Assembly (NCBI RefSeq): GCF_030149425.1
Contig: NZ_JASBRQ010000051.1
Span: 89,939 to 153,938 of the forward strand
DNA length: 64,000 nt
Direction of reading: 5' to 3'
Source: Maricaulis sp.
GTDB lineage: Bacteria > Pseudomonadota > Alphaproteobacteria > Caulobacterales > Maricaulaceae
Part shown: positions 43,619 through 52,311 of the stretch, piece by piece
Numbering within the stretch: the stretch's first letter is position 1
Layout of the letters: every line of letters starts with the position of its first letter
Made by a program: the position numbers and the translations under genes
Notes under the pieces: model-generated
Databases searched by the model: none
Told to the model about the DNA's origin: nothing
What the model saw: only the letters and a program-made list of their open reading frames with translations

Positions 43619-44113
43619 CTAGGTAGCGCCCTCATTCGCGCCCCGCTCATCCCCATCATCATCCCCCTCTCCAGGCCACTCGACGATGTGGTCTTCCCAG
43701 TCGATCTCGTCGAGCTGGTCGTCGGGCACGGACACGGTCTGGCCGATCACCGACATGCCGGCCTTGTGCGTCGACATGGGATCGCCGGTGACAAGAGGAT
43801 GCCAGTCATAGAGGTCCTTGCCCTCGGCAATGAGGCGATAGGCGCAGGTTTTCGGGATCCAGGGCAGCTCGTGCACGCTCTGAGGCGTCAGCACCACACA
43901 GTCGGGCACTTTGACCTTGCGGTTCGTGTAATCCTTGCAGCGGCAGGTCTCGCCATCAAACAGCTTGCAGGCGATGTCGGTTTCCAGCCGCAGGCCCGTA
44001 TCCTCGTCTTCCAGCTTGACCAGACAGCACTTTCCGCACCCGTCACAGAGCGATTCCCACTCTTGCGGGGTCATCTCTGTAAGGGTTTTCATCTTCCAGA
44101 AAGGCCGTGACAT
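43619..44113 (-). CDS. YcgN/UPF0260 family cysteine-cluster protein
   Basis: 164 residues. The conserved cysteines lie in CDGCGKCCL near the N-terminus, in [14 protein letters not shown] and VPDCVVL, and in PKTCAYRL, forming the CxxCxxCC-type metal cluster expected of the family. The segment WHPLVTGDP is another signature. The C-terminus is acidic. Function is not established; metal or Fe-S binding is inferred. It stands alone between the repeat array and the divergent PBP1A gene. Confidence 0.9.
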   Translation of the reverse strand: MSRPFWKMKTLTEMTPQEWESLCDGCGKCCLVKLEDEDTGLRLETDIACKLFDGETCRCKDYTNRKVKVPDCVVLTPQSVHELPWIPKTCAYRLIAEGKDLYDWHPLVTGDPMSTHKAGMSVIGQTVSVPDDQLDEIDWEDHIVEWPGEGDDDGDERGANEGAT

Positions 44114-44213
44114 AAAGGATCGCCTGATTTTCGCCGCTTTCGCGGAGCCTTAGACGGTGTAGCGGAGCGCGGCAAGGGATGCCGGCCCGCGCGCGGGGAC
44201 AACAGGAATGAAT

Positions 44214-46181
44214 ATGGAGCCCTACCGGGCCGATCATATGATGGAGCGGCAACGCCGCGAACGCCGCAATCGTCTGATTGCCGGCGCCATTGCCGGTACG
44301 GTGCTGTTCTTCGGCATTATCGTGTCCGGCTCGCTCTGGCACTGGGCCTTCCATGACCTGCCCGACACGCCGCAAAGCGCTGCCGAGCTGTGGTCGACCC
44401 GGCGCGAACCCTCCGTGACCCTGCAGGACATGAATGGCGACGTGCTCGCCGTGCGCGGTCCGCTGTATGCCCGTGCCGTCGGGCTGGACACTCTGCCGGA
44501 CCATGTGCCCAACGCTTTCCTGGCGATTGAGGACCAGCGCTTTTTCGATCATGCGGGTGTGGATTATCGCGGACTGATGCGCGCGGTCTGGACCAATATC
44601 GGTGCCGGGCGCTCGCTCCAGGGCGGCTCGACCATCACCATGCAATTGGTCAAGAACCTGATCTTGAGCCCGGAACGCCGCCTGCGCCGCAAGCTGCAGG
44701 AAATCCGCATCGCCTGGGCGCTGGAAGACCAGCTCAGCAAGACCGAGATCCTCGAGCTTTATCTCAACCGTATCTATCTCGGGGCCCGCGCCTATGGCGT
44801 CGAGGCGGCCGCCCAGCGCTATTTCGGCAAGTCCTCGACCCAGCTCGACCTGGCCGAAGCCGCCCTGCTGGCCGCCCTGCCCAAAGCCCCGAGCCGGCTG
44901 GATCCGACGGTCAATCTGGAAGCGGCCCAGGCGCGCGCCGCCATTGTGCTGGCCGCCATGCTGGAGGCGGGCTTTATCGACCAGGCTGCCCACGACCAGG
45001 CCCTGGCCAATCCGGCCGTACCCAGCGCCCCGCCGCTTGATCCCAATGCCGGTGTGACCTGGGGCCATGTCTTCGACTATGCCGTCGCCGAGGCCGACCG
45101 GTTGTTGATGAATGAGGACATTCCCGATCTCGTCATCCGCACCACGATCAATCCGGAACTGACCCGCGAGGCCCGCGCCGCTGCGCTGGGCGTGCTTGAC
45201 GAACAGGGTGATGCGCTCGGTGCCAGCGAGGCAGCGGTCATGCTGCTGGCCCCGGACGGGGCGATCCGCGCCTTTCATGGCGGCCGCGATTATCTCGACA
45301 GCCAGTTCAACCGGGCGATCCAGGCCCAGCGCCAGCCCGGCTCGGCCTTCAAGCCCATCGTGTTCACCGCTGCCCTCGAGGCCGGCTATGACCCCTCCTC
45401 CGCCGTCTGGGACGAGCCGGTCGATCTGGAAGGCTGGACGCCGCAGAACTTCTCCGGAAACTATCGGGGCCTGGTGACGCTGCAGGAAGCGCTCAAGCGC
45501 TCGATCAACACGGTCGCGGCGCAGATCGGCGACCAGCTCGGCATTGAACAAATCGTCGAGACCGGCCAGCGCATGGGGATCCGCTCGCCCTTGCCGGCCC
45601 TGCCCTCGATTGCGCTCGGCGCAGCGGAAGCCAACCTGCTGGAACTAACCTCGGCCTATGCCGTGTTTGCCCGCGACGGCCAGCGTCATGAGCCCTATTT
45701 CGTTGTCTCACTGAGCAATTCGCGCGGTGAGGTGCTGTATGAGCACGAGGCAAGCGAGCCGGACCAAGTGCTGCGCTCCGAGGTGGCCCAGTCGATGTCG
45801 ACAATGATGCAGGATGTCATTCTGACCGGCACCGGGCGCCGCGCCGCCCTGCCCGGCCGCGCCTCCGGCGGCAAGACCGGGACCAGCCAGTCCTTCCGCG
45901 ATGCCTGGTTCATCGGCTTCACCGCCGACTACACCGCCGGGGTCTGGGTCGGTAATGATGATGACAGCCCGATGCGCGATGTCACTGGCGGCGGATTACC
46001 GGCGCAGATCTGGCAGCGTTTCATGCTCGATGCGCATGAAGGCCTGCCCGTCCGCCCGCTCAGCGCCGCCGCGCCGCGTACCCGTTCAGAACGTGAAGAG
46101 CGCCTGGCGGCGTTCTATTCGGAATTGTCCGATGCGTTTTCCGACCTGCTCGATCCGTCCGGTCCTGACGACGAGGATTGA
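44214..46181 (+). CDS. Penicillin-binding protein 1A (bifunctional)
   Basis: About 655 residues from the ATG at 44214, which has AGGA six bases upstream; ATG 44208 overlaps that ribosome site. A cytoplasmic basic tail is followed by one membrane helix (about 24-45). The glycosyltransferase GT51 domain has EDQRFFDHAGVDYRG, GGSTITMQLVKNL and ELYLNRIYLG. The transpeptidase has the nucleophile in GSAFK, SIN and KTGTS. It polymerises and crosslinks peptidoglycan. The last 67 bases overlap the convergent ion-channel gene, so the 3' ends are read on both strands. Confidence 0.95.
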   Translation: MEPYRADHMMERQRRERRNRLIAGAIAGTVLFFGIIVSGSLWHWAFHDLPDTPQSAAELWSTRREPSVTLQDMNGDVLAVRGPLYARAVGLDTLPDHVPNAFLAIEDQRFFDHAGVDYRGLMRAVWTNIGAGRSLQGGSTITMQLVKNLILSPERRLRRKLQEIRIAWALEDQLSKTEILELYLNRIYLGARAYGVEAAAQRYFGKSSTQLDLAEAALLAALPKAPSRLDPTVNLEAAQARAAIVLAAMLEAGFIDQAAHDQALANPAVPSAPPLDPNAGVTWGHVFDYAVAEADRLLMNEDIPDLVIRTTINPELTREARAAALGVLDEQGDALGASEAAVMLLAPDGAIRAFHGGRDYLDSQFNRAIQAQRQPGSAFKPIVFTAALEAGYDPSSAVWDEPVDLEGWTPQNFSGNYRGLVTLQEALKRSINTVAAQIGDQLGIEQIVETGQRMGIRSPLPALPSIALGAAEANLLELTSAYAVFARDGQRHEPYFVVSLSNSRGEVLYEHEASEPDQVLRSEVAQSMSTMMQDVILTGTGRRAALPGRASGGKTGTSQSFRDAWFIGFTADYTAGVWVGNDDDSPMRDVTGGGLPAQIWQRFMLDAHEGLPVRPLSAAAPRTRSEREERLAAFYSELSDAFSDLLDPSGPDDED

Positions 46182-46984
46182 AGCATAACGCCCAGCGCCC
46201 GCACTTCCGCCCGCAGATCGGCGAGCTCGCGGCGCAATTCCTCGCGTTCGGAATGGGCTTCCTCGCTGCGCATGTCCTCTTCATCGAAATGCTTGGCCTG
46301 CAGGCTGTCGACAATGATGGCGATGAACAGGTTGAGGACCGCGAAACTGGTCAGAACGATAAACACCAGGAAGAAGGCCCAGGCCCAGGGGTGATGTTCA
46401 CGCACCGGGTTCTGCACTTCCGTGGCCCAGCCCTCCAGCGTCATCACCTGGAACAGGGTAATGGCACTTTCACCCAGCGAACCGAAGAGTTCCGGATTGC
46501 TCTGACCGAAGAGTTTCGCCGCCATCACCGAGGAGACGTAGAACATCAGCGCCAGCACGGCGATGATCGCGCCCATGCCCGGAATGGCCCGCAACAGGGC
46601 TTCGACCACCTTGCGCATTTCCGGCATCACCGAGAACAGACGGAAAGCCCGCAGGATGCGCAGCGCCCGCAGCACCGAGAAACCACCGGCATCGGGCAGG
46701 ATGGACACCGAAATCACGACCAGATCGAACCAGTTCCATCCGGAAAAGAAGAAGCGATGGCGGTAGGCGATCAGCTTGAGGACGATCTCGAAGATGAAAA
46801 CCGAGACGACAACGCGGTCGACAATGGGTAGCCCCTTGGTGAACCAGTCCCCCTCATAGGGATAGGTCTCCAGGCCCAAAGTGATGGCATTGAAGGTGAT
46901 CAGGGCGAGAATAAAGTTACGGAAACCGGCGCTTTCCACGAAAGCGATCAGCCGATCATTCCAGCCGTCAGTCTTGGCAGTCAT
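46115..46984 (-). CDS. Voltage-gated-type cation channel (BacNav-like)
   Basis: About 289 residues from the ATG at 46984, which has GGGGA upstream. Six membrane helices are visible; S4 carries spaced arginines (RALRILRAFRLFSVMPEM). The pore segment reads TLEGWAT, where NaChBac has TLESW, so the selectivity-ring glutamate is kept and the serine is replaced by glycine. A long C-terminal helix (EREELRRELADLRAEVRAL) should form the coiled coil of the tetramer. Selectivity for sodium is likely but unproven. It overlaps PBP1A by 67 bases. Confidence 0.92.
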   Translation of the reverse strand: MTAKTDGWNDRLIAFVESAGFRNFILALITFNAITLGLETYPYEGDWFTKGLPIVDRVVVSVFIFEIVLKLIAYRHRFFFSGWNWFDLVVISVSILPDAGGFSVLRALRILRAFRLFSVMPEMRKVVEALLRAIPGMGAIIAVLALMFYVSSVMAAKLFGQSNPELFGSLGESAITLFQVMTLEGWATEVQNPVREHHPWAWAFFLVFIVLTSFAVLNLFIAIIVDSLQAKHFDEEDMRSEEAHSEREELRRELADLRAEVRALGVMLQSSSSGPDGSSRSENASDNSE

Positions 46985-47083
46985 TGATTTCCCCATGCGA
47001 GAGCCATGAATTATCGCCGGATCAAGACAAGTTCAACGGGCATTTGAACCCTTTCTTAGCTCGGCCTTCGCCAGACTGGCCGC

Positions 47084-47461
47084 ATGCGACACGTGCTCAG
47101 CCTGATTGCGGCAATTGCCGCCTGCTCGACCCCCGCCATCGCCCAGGGCGGCGAAGGACATGCCCGCCGCGGCGCGATCTATGACCGTGTCGATATGGAT
47201 GCGGGAACGGTGCAGGCCTGTTCAGCCCTGTGCGACCGCGATGATCGCTGTGCGGCCTGGAGCTATGCCCGCGCCGGCCTGATGGGCCCCTATCCGCAAT
47301 GTGCCCTGCTCAGCGCGCCAACCACCCCGATCGCCCAGCCCGGCCATACCACCGGTCTCTCCACAGCGCTGGCAGACCGGGTCGCCAGTGCCGCCCAGCG
47401 TCCGCTCAGCGAACGTGAGCTGGTCGCCCTGCGCGCCACCTATTCGCGCTATCCGCACTGA
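47084..47461 (+). CDS. Exported PAN/Apple-domain protein
   Basis: 125 residues with a signal peptide ending PAIAQ. A single PAN-type domain follows, with the cysteines in VQACSALCDRDDRCAAWSY and YPQCALLS that normally pair and hold the core helix. PAN domains bind protein or carbohydrate; the ligand is unknown. It has no clear ribosome site. It lies 77 bases before the DUF2336 gene on the same strand. Confidence 0.85.
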   Translation: MRHVLSLIAAIAACSTPAIAQGGEGHARRGAIYDRVDMDAGTVQACSALCDRDDRCAAWSYARAGLMGPYPQCALLSAPTTPIAQPGHTTGLSTALADRVASAAQRPLSERELVALRATYSRYPH

Positions 47462-47544
47462 AGCGAACAATTTGCACGACCCCGCGTACGCTTTTTTTAC
47501 CTGGCTGTGGGAGGGTCAATACCAAGCATGGAACGGAATTGGGC

Positions 47545-48627
47545 ATGGCGGTCGTCAGCAAGCTGAATAATCTGGTCGAGCTGGCGAAGGAAAAGTCCTC
47601 CGAACGCCGACGCGCCCTCTTGCGTGAAGTCACCGATCTTTTCTTCGACGAGCCCCCGGCCCGTGACACCAGCGTGTCGCAGCGCTTTGAGGATGTGCTC
47701 ACCAGCCTGGCCGAACAGACCGCCGAGGAAGCCCGGGTGGAATTGTCGGAACGTTTTGCCGAGACCGATATGGCGCCCAAGGGCCTGGTGCTGAAACTGG
47801 CCCAGGATGCGATCGAGGTCGCCGCGCCGATCCTGGCCAAGTCCTCGGTGCTGGAAGAACAGGACCTGATCGAGATCGCCGAGACCGGTCAGCAGACCCA
47901 CCTGAAAGCCATTTCCCAGCGCGACAGCGTCTCCGAGCGCGTCTCCGACACGATTGTCCGCCGCGGCGATGATCACACCGTCGCCAGCCTGATCCGCAAT
48001 GAAGGCGCCCAGATCTCGCGCCAGACTTTCGAGGTTGTCTCCGAGCGGGCGGAAACCTCCCCGGTGCTGCAGGAGCCCATGGTCGAGCGCGCCGATACGC
48101 CCAATGACTTGCTCGCCGATCTCATGTTGACGGTGGAGAATAATCTGCGCGAGCGCATCGTAGAGCGCTTCGACCAGGTCGACCCCAAAGTCATCGAACA
48201 TGCCATGGCCGCCTCGCGCGCCCGGCTGGCGTCCCGGCTGGAGGAAGACCGAGAGCTGGAAGAGGCGCGCAAACAGATCCAGGGCCTCAAACTGCGCAAA
48301 CAGCTCGACGGCGCCCAGCTCGCCCGCCTCTTGCGCGAACGCCAGCTGATGACCTTCTATGTCGGGTTTTCAGAGATGACCGGCGTCGACATTGTCGCGG
48401 CCCGCCGCGCCATCGAACAGGATTGCGTCGACCCGCTGGCCCTGATCTGCAAGGCCGCCGGCTTCGACAAGGCGCTCTTCGTCACCCTCGCAGTGCTGCG
48501 CGGTGCTGCCAATGCGGAAGCCTTCTCCGACGCCAAGGAGCTCGGCCGCCTGTATGAACGGATCACGCTGGAAGACGCCGAACGCGCCATGCGCTTCTGG
48601 CGCCTGCGCCGGGATGTGGCGGCCTAG
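47545..48627 (+). CDS. DUF2336 family protein
   Basis: About 360 residues from the ATG at 47545; a TTG at 47539 is also in frame. The protein is all-helical and hydrophilic, with no signal peptide. The N-terminus ELAKEKSSERRRALLREVTDLFF is the DUF2336 signature, and the middle holds repeated ERV/SDTIVRRGD helices (LISERVSDTIV-type segments). The family is common in Caulobacterales and its role is unestablished. Its stop shares CTAG with the convergent MscS-type gene. Confidence 0.88.
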   Translation: MAVVSKLNNLVELAKEKSSERRRALLREVTDLFFDEPPARDTSVSQRFEDVLTSLAEQTAEEARVELSERFAETDMAPKGLVLKLAQDAIEVAAPILAKSSVLEEQDLIEIAETGQQTHLKAISQRDSVSERVSDTIVRRGDDHTVASLIRNEGAQISRQTFEVVSERAETSPVLQEPMVERADTPNDLLADLMLTVENNLRERIVERFDQVDPKVIEHAMAASRARLASRLEEDRELEEARKQIQGLKLRKQLDGAQLARLLRERQLMTFYVGFSEMTGVDIVAARRAIEQDCVDPLALICKAAGFDKALFVTLAVLRGAANAEAFSDAKELGRLYERITLEDAERAMRFWRLRRDVAA

Positions 48628-49793
48628 GCCTCGGTCTTCTCATTTGGCGGATTGAAGATCTCCGCGCCGCTTTCCAGATAGACACTCGTTGAGGGGAAGG
48701 CGAAGTCGGTGCCCGCTTCTTCGACGATTTCCTTGATCTTGAAGGCCAGGTCTTCCTTCAGCCTCAGCCATTCGCCCCAATTGGTCGTCTTGGTGAAGCA
48801 ATACAGCATGAAATCGATCGAGCTGTCGGAGAAACGGTCGACCCGCATGAAGGTCGAGACCTCCGGCGGATGCGCGTATTCGGGGTGGGTCAGGACATAG
48901 TCCAGCACCTGGTCGCGGATCTGTTTGAGCTGCTCGATCGAGGTGTCATAGCGCACACCGATGATCCAGTAGGTCCGGCGATGCGTCATGCGGGAGAAAT
49001 TGGTCACCGCATTATCGGCCAGCTTGGCATTGGGCACATAGACCGGGCCCTTGTCGAAACGGCGCACCAGGGTGGAGCGGAAATTGACCTCCTCCACCGT
49101 CCCCTCGACGACACCATCCACCTTGATCCAGTCGCCCGGCAGGAAGCGTTTCTCGGTCAGGATCAACAAACCGGCGATGAGGTTTTTGAACAGGTCTTGG
49201 GCCCCCAGGCCAACGGCGACACCGAACAGGCCCAGACCGGCCACGATCGGGCCGACGGAAATGCCCCAGAGCTCGAGAATGGCGGCGGCACCGACGATCA
49301 CGAAGACAATCCGCAACGCCTTGGTCATCCAGTCCAGCATCAGCGGTGTCAGCGTGTTCTGCAGACCCTTGAACAAGTGCATCACCGGATCGACCGCATT
49401 ATGCAGGGCCCAGAAAATGGCGATGGTGATGAGGGTGCGGATGATGTTCTCGCCATCGGCGATCAGGAAGGCCCCCTCTTCCTCGGCGCCCGCCTGCAAC
49501 GTGCTGAGGGCGAAGAAGAGCGCGACAATCACCGGCACCAGCTTGAGCGGCCCGGCGAGCGCATCGACCACGGCATCATCGAGCTTGTTTTCACTCTTGG
49601 CCGCCATACGACGCAGCGAGGCCACCAGCCAGCTGGCGATCAGCCCGCGCAGGGACAGGCCAAGGATAATGATGAGAACGGCCGACATGCCGTGCCCGAC
49701 ACTGACACCAAGAAACGAGCTCGCCCAGACATCCTGGGTAATGCGCCAGAGTTCTTCAAAATCGGCGACGAAACCTTCAGCCTGCGTCGTCAT
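48624..49793 (-). CDS. MscS-family mechanosensitive ion channel
   Basis: 389 residues. Several N-terminal membrane helices lead to the pore-lining region PIVAGLGLFGVAVGLGAQDLFKNLIAGLLIL, written here in part as GLGAQDLFKNLIAG, and the beta domain (GDWIKVDGVVEGTVEEVNFRST key blocks GDWIKVDG and TVEEVNFRS). It should open under membrane tension in osmotic downshift. It overlaps prfC by four bases, so the two may be co-transcribed. Confidence 0.93.
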   Translation of the reverse strand: MTTQAEGFVADFEELWRITQDVWASSFLGVSVGHGMSAVLIIILGLSLRGLIASWLVASLRRMAAKSENKLDDAVVDALAGPLKLVPVIVALFFALSTLQAGAEEEGAFLIADGENIIRTLITIAIFWALHNAVDPVMHLFKGLQNTLTPLMLDWMTKALRIVFVIVGAAAILELWGISVGPIVAGLGLFGVAVGLGAQDLFKNLIAGLLILTEKRFLPGDWIKVDGVVEGTVEEVNFRSTLVRRFDKGPVYVPNAKLADNAVTNFSRMTHRRTYWIIGVRYDTSIEQLKQIRDQVLDYVLTHPEYAHPPEVSTFMRVDRFSDSSIDFMLYCFTKTTNWGEWLRLKEDLAFKIKEIVEEAGTDFAFPSTSVYLESGAEIFNPPNEKTEA

Positions 49794-51397
49794 GCAGAAC
49801 GCTCCTTGGCCCGGTGGAAGCTGACATCGGGGAATTTCTCCTCCGAATAGGAAACCTCCCAGGCGCTCTTGGCAAGGAAGACGGGATCGCCATTGATATC
49901 CTCGGCCATGGCCGATTTGTGCCGGTCAGCGAAAGCCTCGATCTTGGCGTCTTCGCCGCCGAGCCAGCGCGCTGTCTCATACGGCGCCGGTTCGAAATCC
50001 ACCTCGAGACCGTATTCGGCCGCGACGCGCTCACGCATCACGTCGATCTGCAGCGCGCCGACGGCGCCGACGACAAAATCGCCGCCCATCACCGGGCGGA
50101 AGAGCTGGGTCACGCCCTCCTCGGCCAGGCTCTCCAGTGCCTTCTTGAGGTGTTTGGCCTTCAGCGGGTCCGCCAGGCGGGCCCGGCGCAGGATTTCCGG
50201 TGCGAAATTGGGAATACCGGAGAAGCGGATCTTGCCGCTTTCCGACAGGCTGTCACCGACGCGCAGCGTGCCGTGATTGGGCACCCCCATGACATCACCG
50301 GCAAAGGCCTCGTCGGCGATCTCGCGATCCTGGGCGAAGAATAGTGTCGGCGAGGAAACGGTGAGCTGTTTGCCCATCTCCGTCTTCAGCTTCATACCGC
50401 GTTTGAACTTGCCCGAACACAGGCGCACGAAGGCGACGCGGTCACGGTGATTGGGGTCCATATTCGCCTGCACCTTGAAGACGAAGCCGGCGACTTCCTT
50501 GCCGCCCGGTTCGACCTCACCGGCCTTGCCGGAAATATCGGCTGCGACGCGAGCCGGGCCGGGAATATTGTCGGCGAGACCATCGAGCAGTTCGTGCACG
50601 CCGAACCCGCGCAGGGCCGAGCCGAAGAAGACCGGTGTCAGATGGCCCTCGAGAAAGCTCTGCATCTTGAAGGGCGGGCATAGCTCCTTGGCCACTTCTG
50701 CCCCCTCACGCACCTCATCCATCTCCTCTTCGGAGAGGATTTCGGAAATCATGTTGGAGTTGAGATCGACCACTTCACTGGGCTGGCCCGCCTCGCGCTC
50801 CTGGCCTGGGCGCTGATAGACGTGGAAGCCTTCCGTCGCCAGATCCAGCACGCCCTTGAAACGATTGCCCGAACCGACCGGCCACTGCATCGGCGTGGTA
50901 TCCAGCGCCAGTTTCTCCTGGATATCTTCCAACAGCTCGATCGGATCGAGTGCCTCGCGGTCCATCTTGTTGATGAAGGTGACGATCGGGATATCGCGCA
51001 GGCGGCAGACCTCGACCAGTTTCAGGGTCCGCGGCTCCACACCCTTGGCCGCATCGAGCACCATGATGGCGCTGTCGGCCGCGGTCAGCGTCCTGTAGGT
51101 GTCCTCGGAGAAGTCTTCGTGGCCCGGCGTGTCGAGCAGGTTGAACAACAGCCCGCGGTGTTCATAGGTCATCACCGAGGCGGAAACCGAGATACCGCGC
51201 TCCTGCTCGATCTTCATCCAGTCCGACTGGGTACGGCGGTTCTCACCGCGCGCACGGACCTGACCGGCGAGGCGGATGGCGCCGGCCGACAAGAGCAGGG
51301 TCTCCGTCAGCGTCGTCTTACCGGCGTCCGGGTGAGAGATGATGGCGAAGGAACGGCGGCGGGCCCATTCCGGGGCCCCCGGTGCGGGAGTGGTCAT
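49790..51397 (-). CDS. prfC: Peptide chain release factor 3
   Basis: RF3 is the GTPase that recycles RF1/RF2 from the ribosome after termination. At 535 residues it is standard length. The G motifs are ISHPDAGKTTLTE, the RGISV switch, DTPGHEDFSEDTYR and FINKMDREA. The domain-2 segment CSGKFKRGMKLK and C-terminal block FRPVMGGDFVVGAVGALQIDV are typical of the RF3 family rather than EF-G. Confidence 0.97.
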   Translation of the reverse strand: MTTPAPGAPEWARRRSFAIISHPDAGKTTLTETLLLSAGAIRLAGQVRARGENRRTQSDWMKIEQERGISVSASVMTYEHRGLLFNLLDTPGHEDFSEDTYRTLTAADSAIMVLDAAKGVEPRTLKLVEVCRLRDIPIVTFINKMDREALDPIELLEDIQEKLALDTTPMQWPVGSGNRFKGVLDLATEGFHVYQRPGQEREAGQPSEVVDLNSNMISEILSEEEMDEVREGAEVAKELCPPFKMQSFLEGHLTPVFFGSALRGFGVHELLDGLADNIPGPARVAADISGKAGEVEPGGKEVAGFVFKVQANMDPNHRDRVAFVRLCSGKFKRGMKLKTEMGKQLTVSSPTLFFAQDREIADEAFAGDVMGVPNHGTLRVGDSLSESGKIRFSGIPNFAPEILRRARLADPLKAKHLKKALESLAEEGVTQLFRPVMGGDFVVGAVGALQIDVMRERVAAEYGLEVDFEPAPYETARWLGGEDAKIEAFADRHKSAMAEDINGDPVFLAKSAWEVSYSEEKFPDVSFHRAKERSA

Positions 51398-51453
51398 GGA
51401 TCGGTTGGTCCGGGGTCGGTGATGTGAAACTGCAGGCCGCCCGGTTAGCCCGA

Positions 51454-51870
51454 TCAGTGGGCGCTGTGCAAGTTTTCAGTGACGCGCGACCAGACCTCGT
51501 GATTGATCTCGTCGACCGTGAGCACCTCATGGTTCTGCTGCCGCCAGAGATAGGCCAGCGTCGTGATCGGAACATTGGCAAAGCGCAGGCCGACATCATC
51601 AGGCCCCTCTGCTCCCTGCGGCCGCACAGCGAGGATCGCGTTGGCGCCCGGCGCCCGGTAACTGATCAGGGCGCAGAAATAGCGCGTCCGCTCGAACTTG
51701 GTGTGCGCCATATTCGGGTCGACATAGATCGCCTCACGCAGCAACTCGGTCAGATGAGCCGGTGTCAGGGTTTCAAACTGCGAGACAGGCAAGGGAATCG
51801 ATCCGTCCCGCAGGAGCGAGCTGACATCTCCCAGCTCGAAGACGACATCGTTGAACAGGAACAACATCAC
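51454..51870 (-). CDS. Unrecognised 138-residue cytoplasmic protein
   Basis: 138 residues beginning MMLFLFNDVVFELGD, with no convincing signal or membrane segment. The middle RYFCALISYRAPGANAILAVRP reads as beta strands, and the end is helical (TLAYLWRQQNHEVLTVDEIN). I see no known motif. It lies between prfC and the DUF1491 gene on the same strand, with gaps of 56 and 48 bases. Confidence 0.75.
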   Translation of the reverse strand: MMLFLFNDVVFELGDVSSLLRDGSIPLPVSQFETLTPAHLTELLREAIYVDPNMAHTKFERTRYFCALISYRAPGANAILAVRPQGAEGPDDVGLRFANVPITTLAYLWRQQNHEVLTVDEINHEVWSRVTENLHSAH

Positions 51871-51918
51871 TAAAGGCCTTCAAGAGCGCTATTGCTGAGA
51901 AGACTAAGCCGGGATTCG

Positions 51919-52254
51919 TTAAAGCTCCTCAACCGGCTCGGTTAAAAAATGACGTCCCTGCCGGTCTTCGATTTCAACCAGCCAGAGATCGGGGTCATCA
52001 TCGCAGCGCTCGCGGCAGTATGCGTCGACCGTCGGCTCGTCCGCCTCGCCCTTGCGGAATCGAATCCATAAACGTTCGCCCAATTCGTCCCGGACCGGGA
52101 CATAGAGCACGCAATCTGTCCTTGATTGCACGACCTTTACGAGCACCGCCCCCGCGTCCTCGTCTCCCCGGCGAATCACATAAGCGGCCGCCAGACCTGA
52201 TTCAGCACGCCTTATCAGGGCTTCCACCCAAAAAACTGCCTTCAATCGACTCAT
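51919..52254 (-). CDS. DUF1491 family protein
   Basis: 111 residues matching DUF1491 by its order of blocks: LKAVFWVEALIRRAESGLA at the start, RRGDEDAGAVLVKV, and the ending CDDDPDLWLVEIEDRQGR. It is a small alphaproteobacterial family of unknown role. No membrane segment is visible. Confidence 0.85.
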   Translation of the reverse strand: MSRLKAVFWVEALIRRAESGLAAAYVIRRGDEDAGAVLVKVVQSRTDCVLYVPVRDELGERLWIRFRKGEADEPTVDAYCRERCDDDPDLWLVEIEDRQGRHFLTEPVEEL

Positions 52255-52311
52255 TTTCGTTGATGGCCGCTCAATTGCTTAATAATCTGTAAATGGGTGA
52301 GGGAGTGTTAC

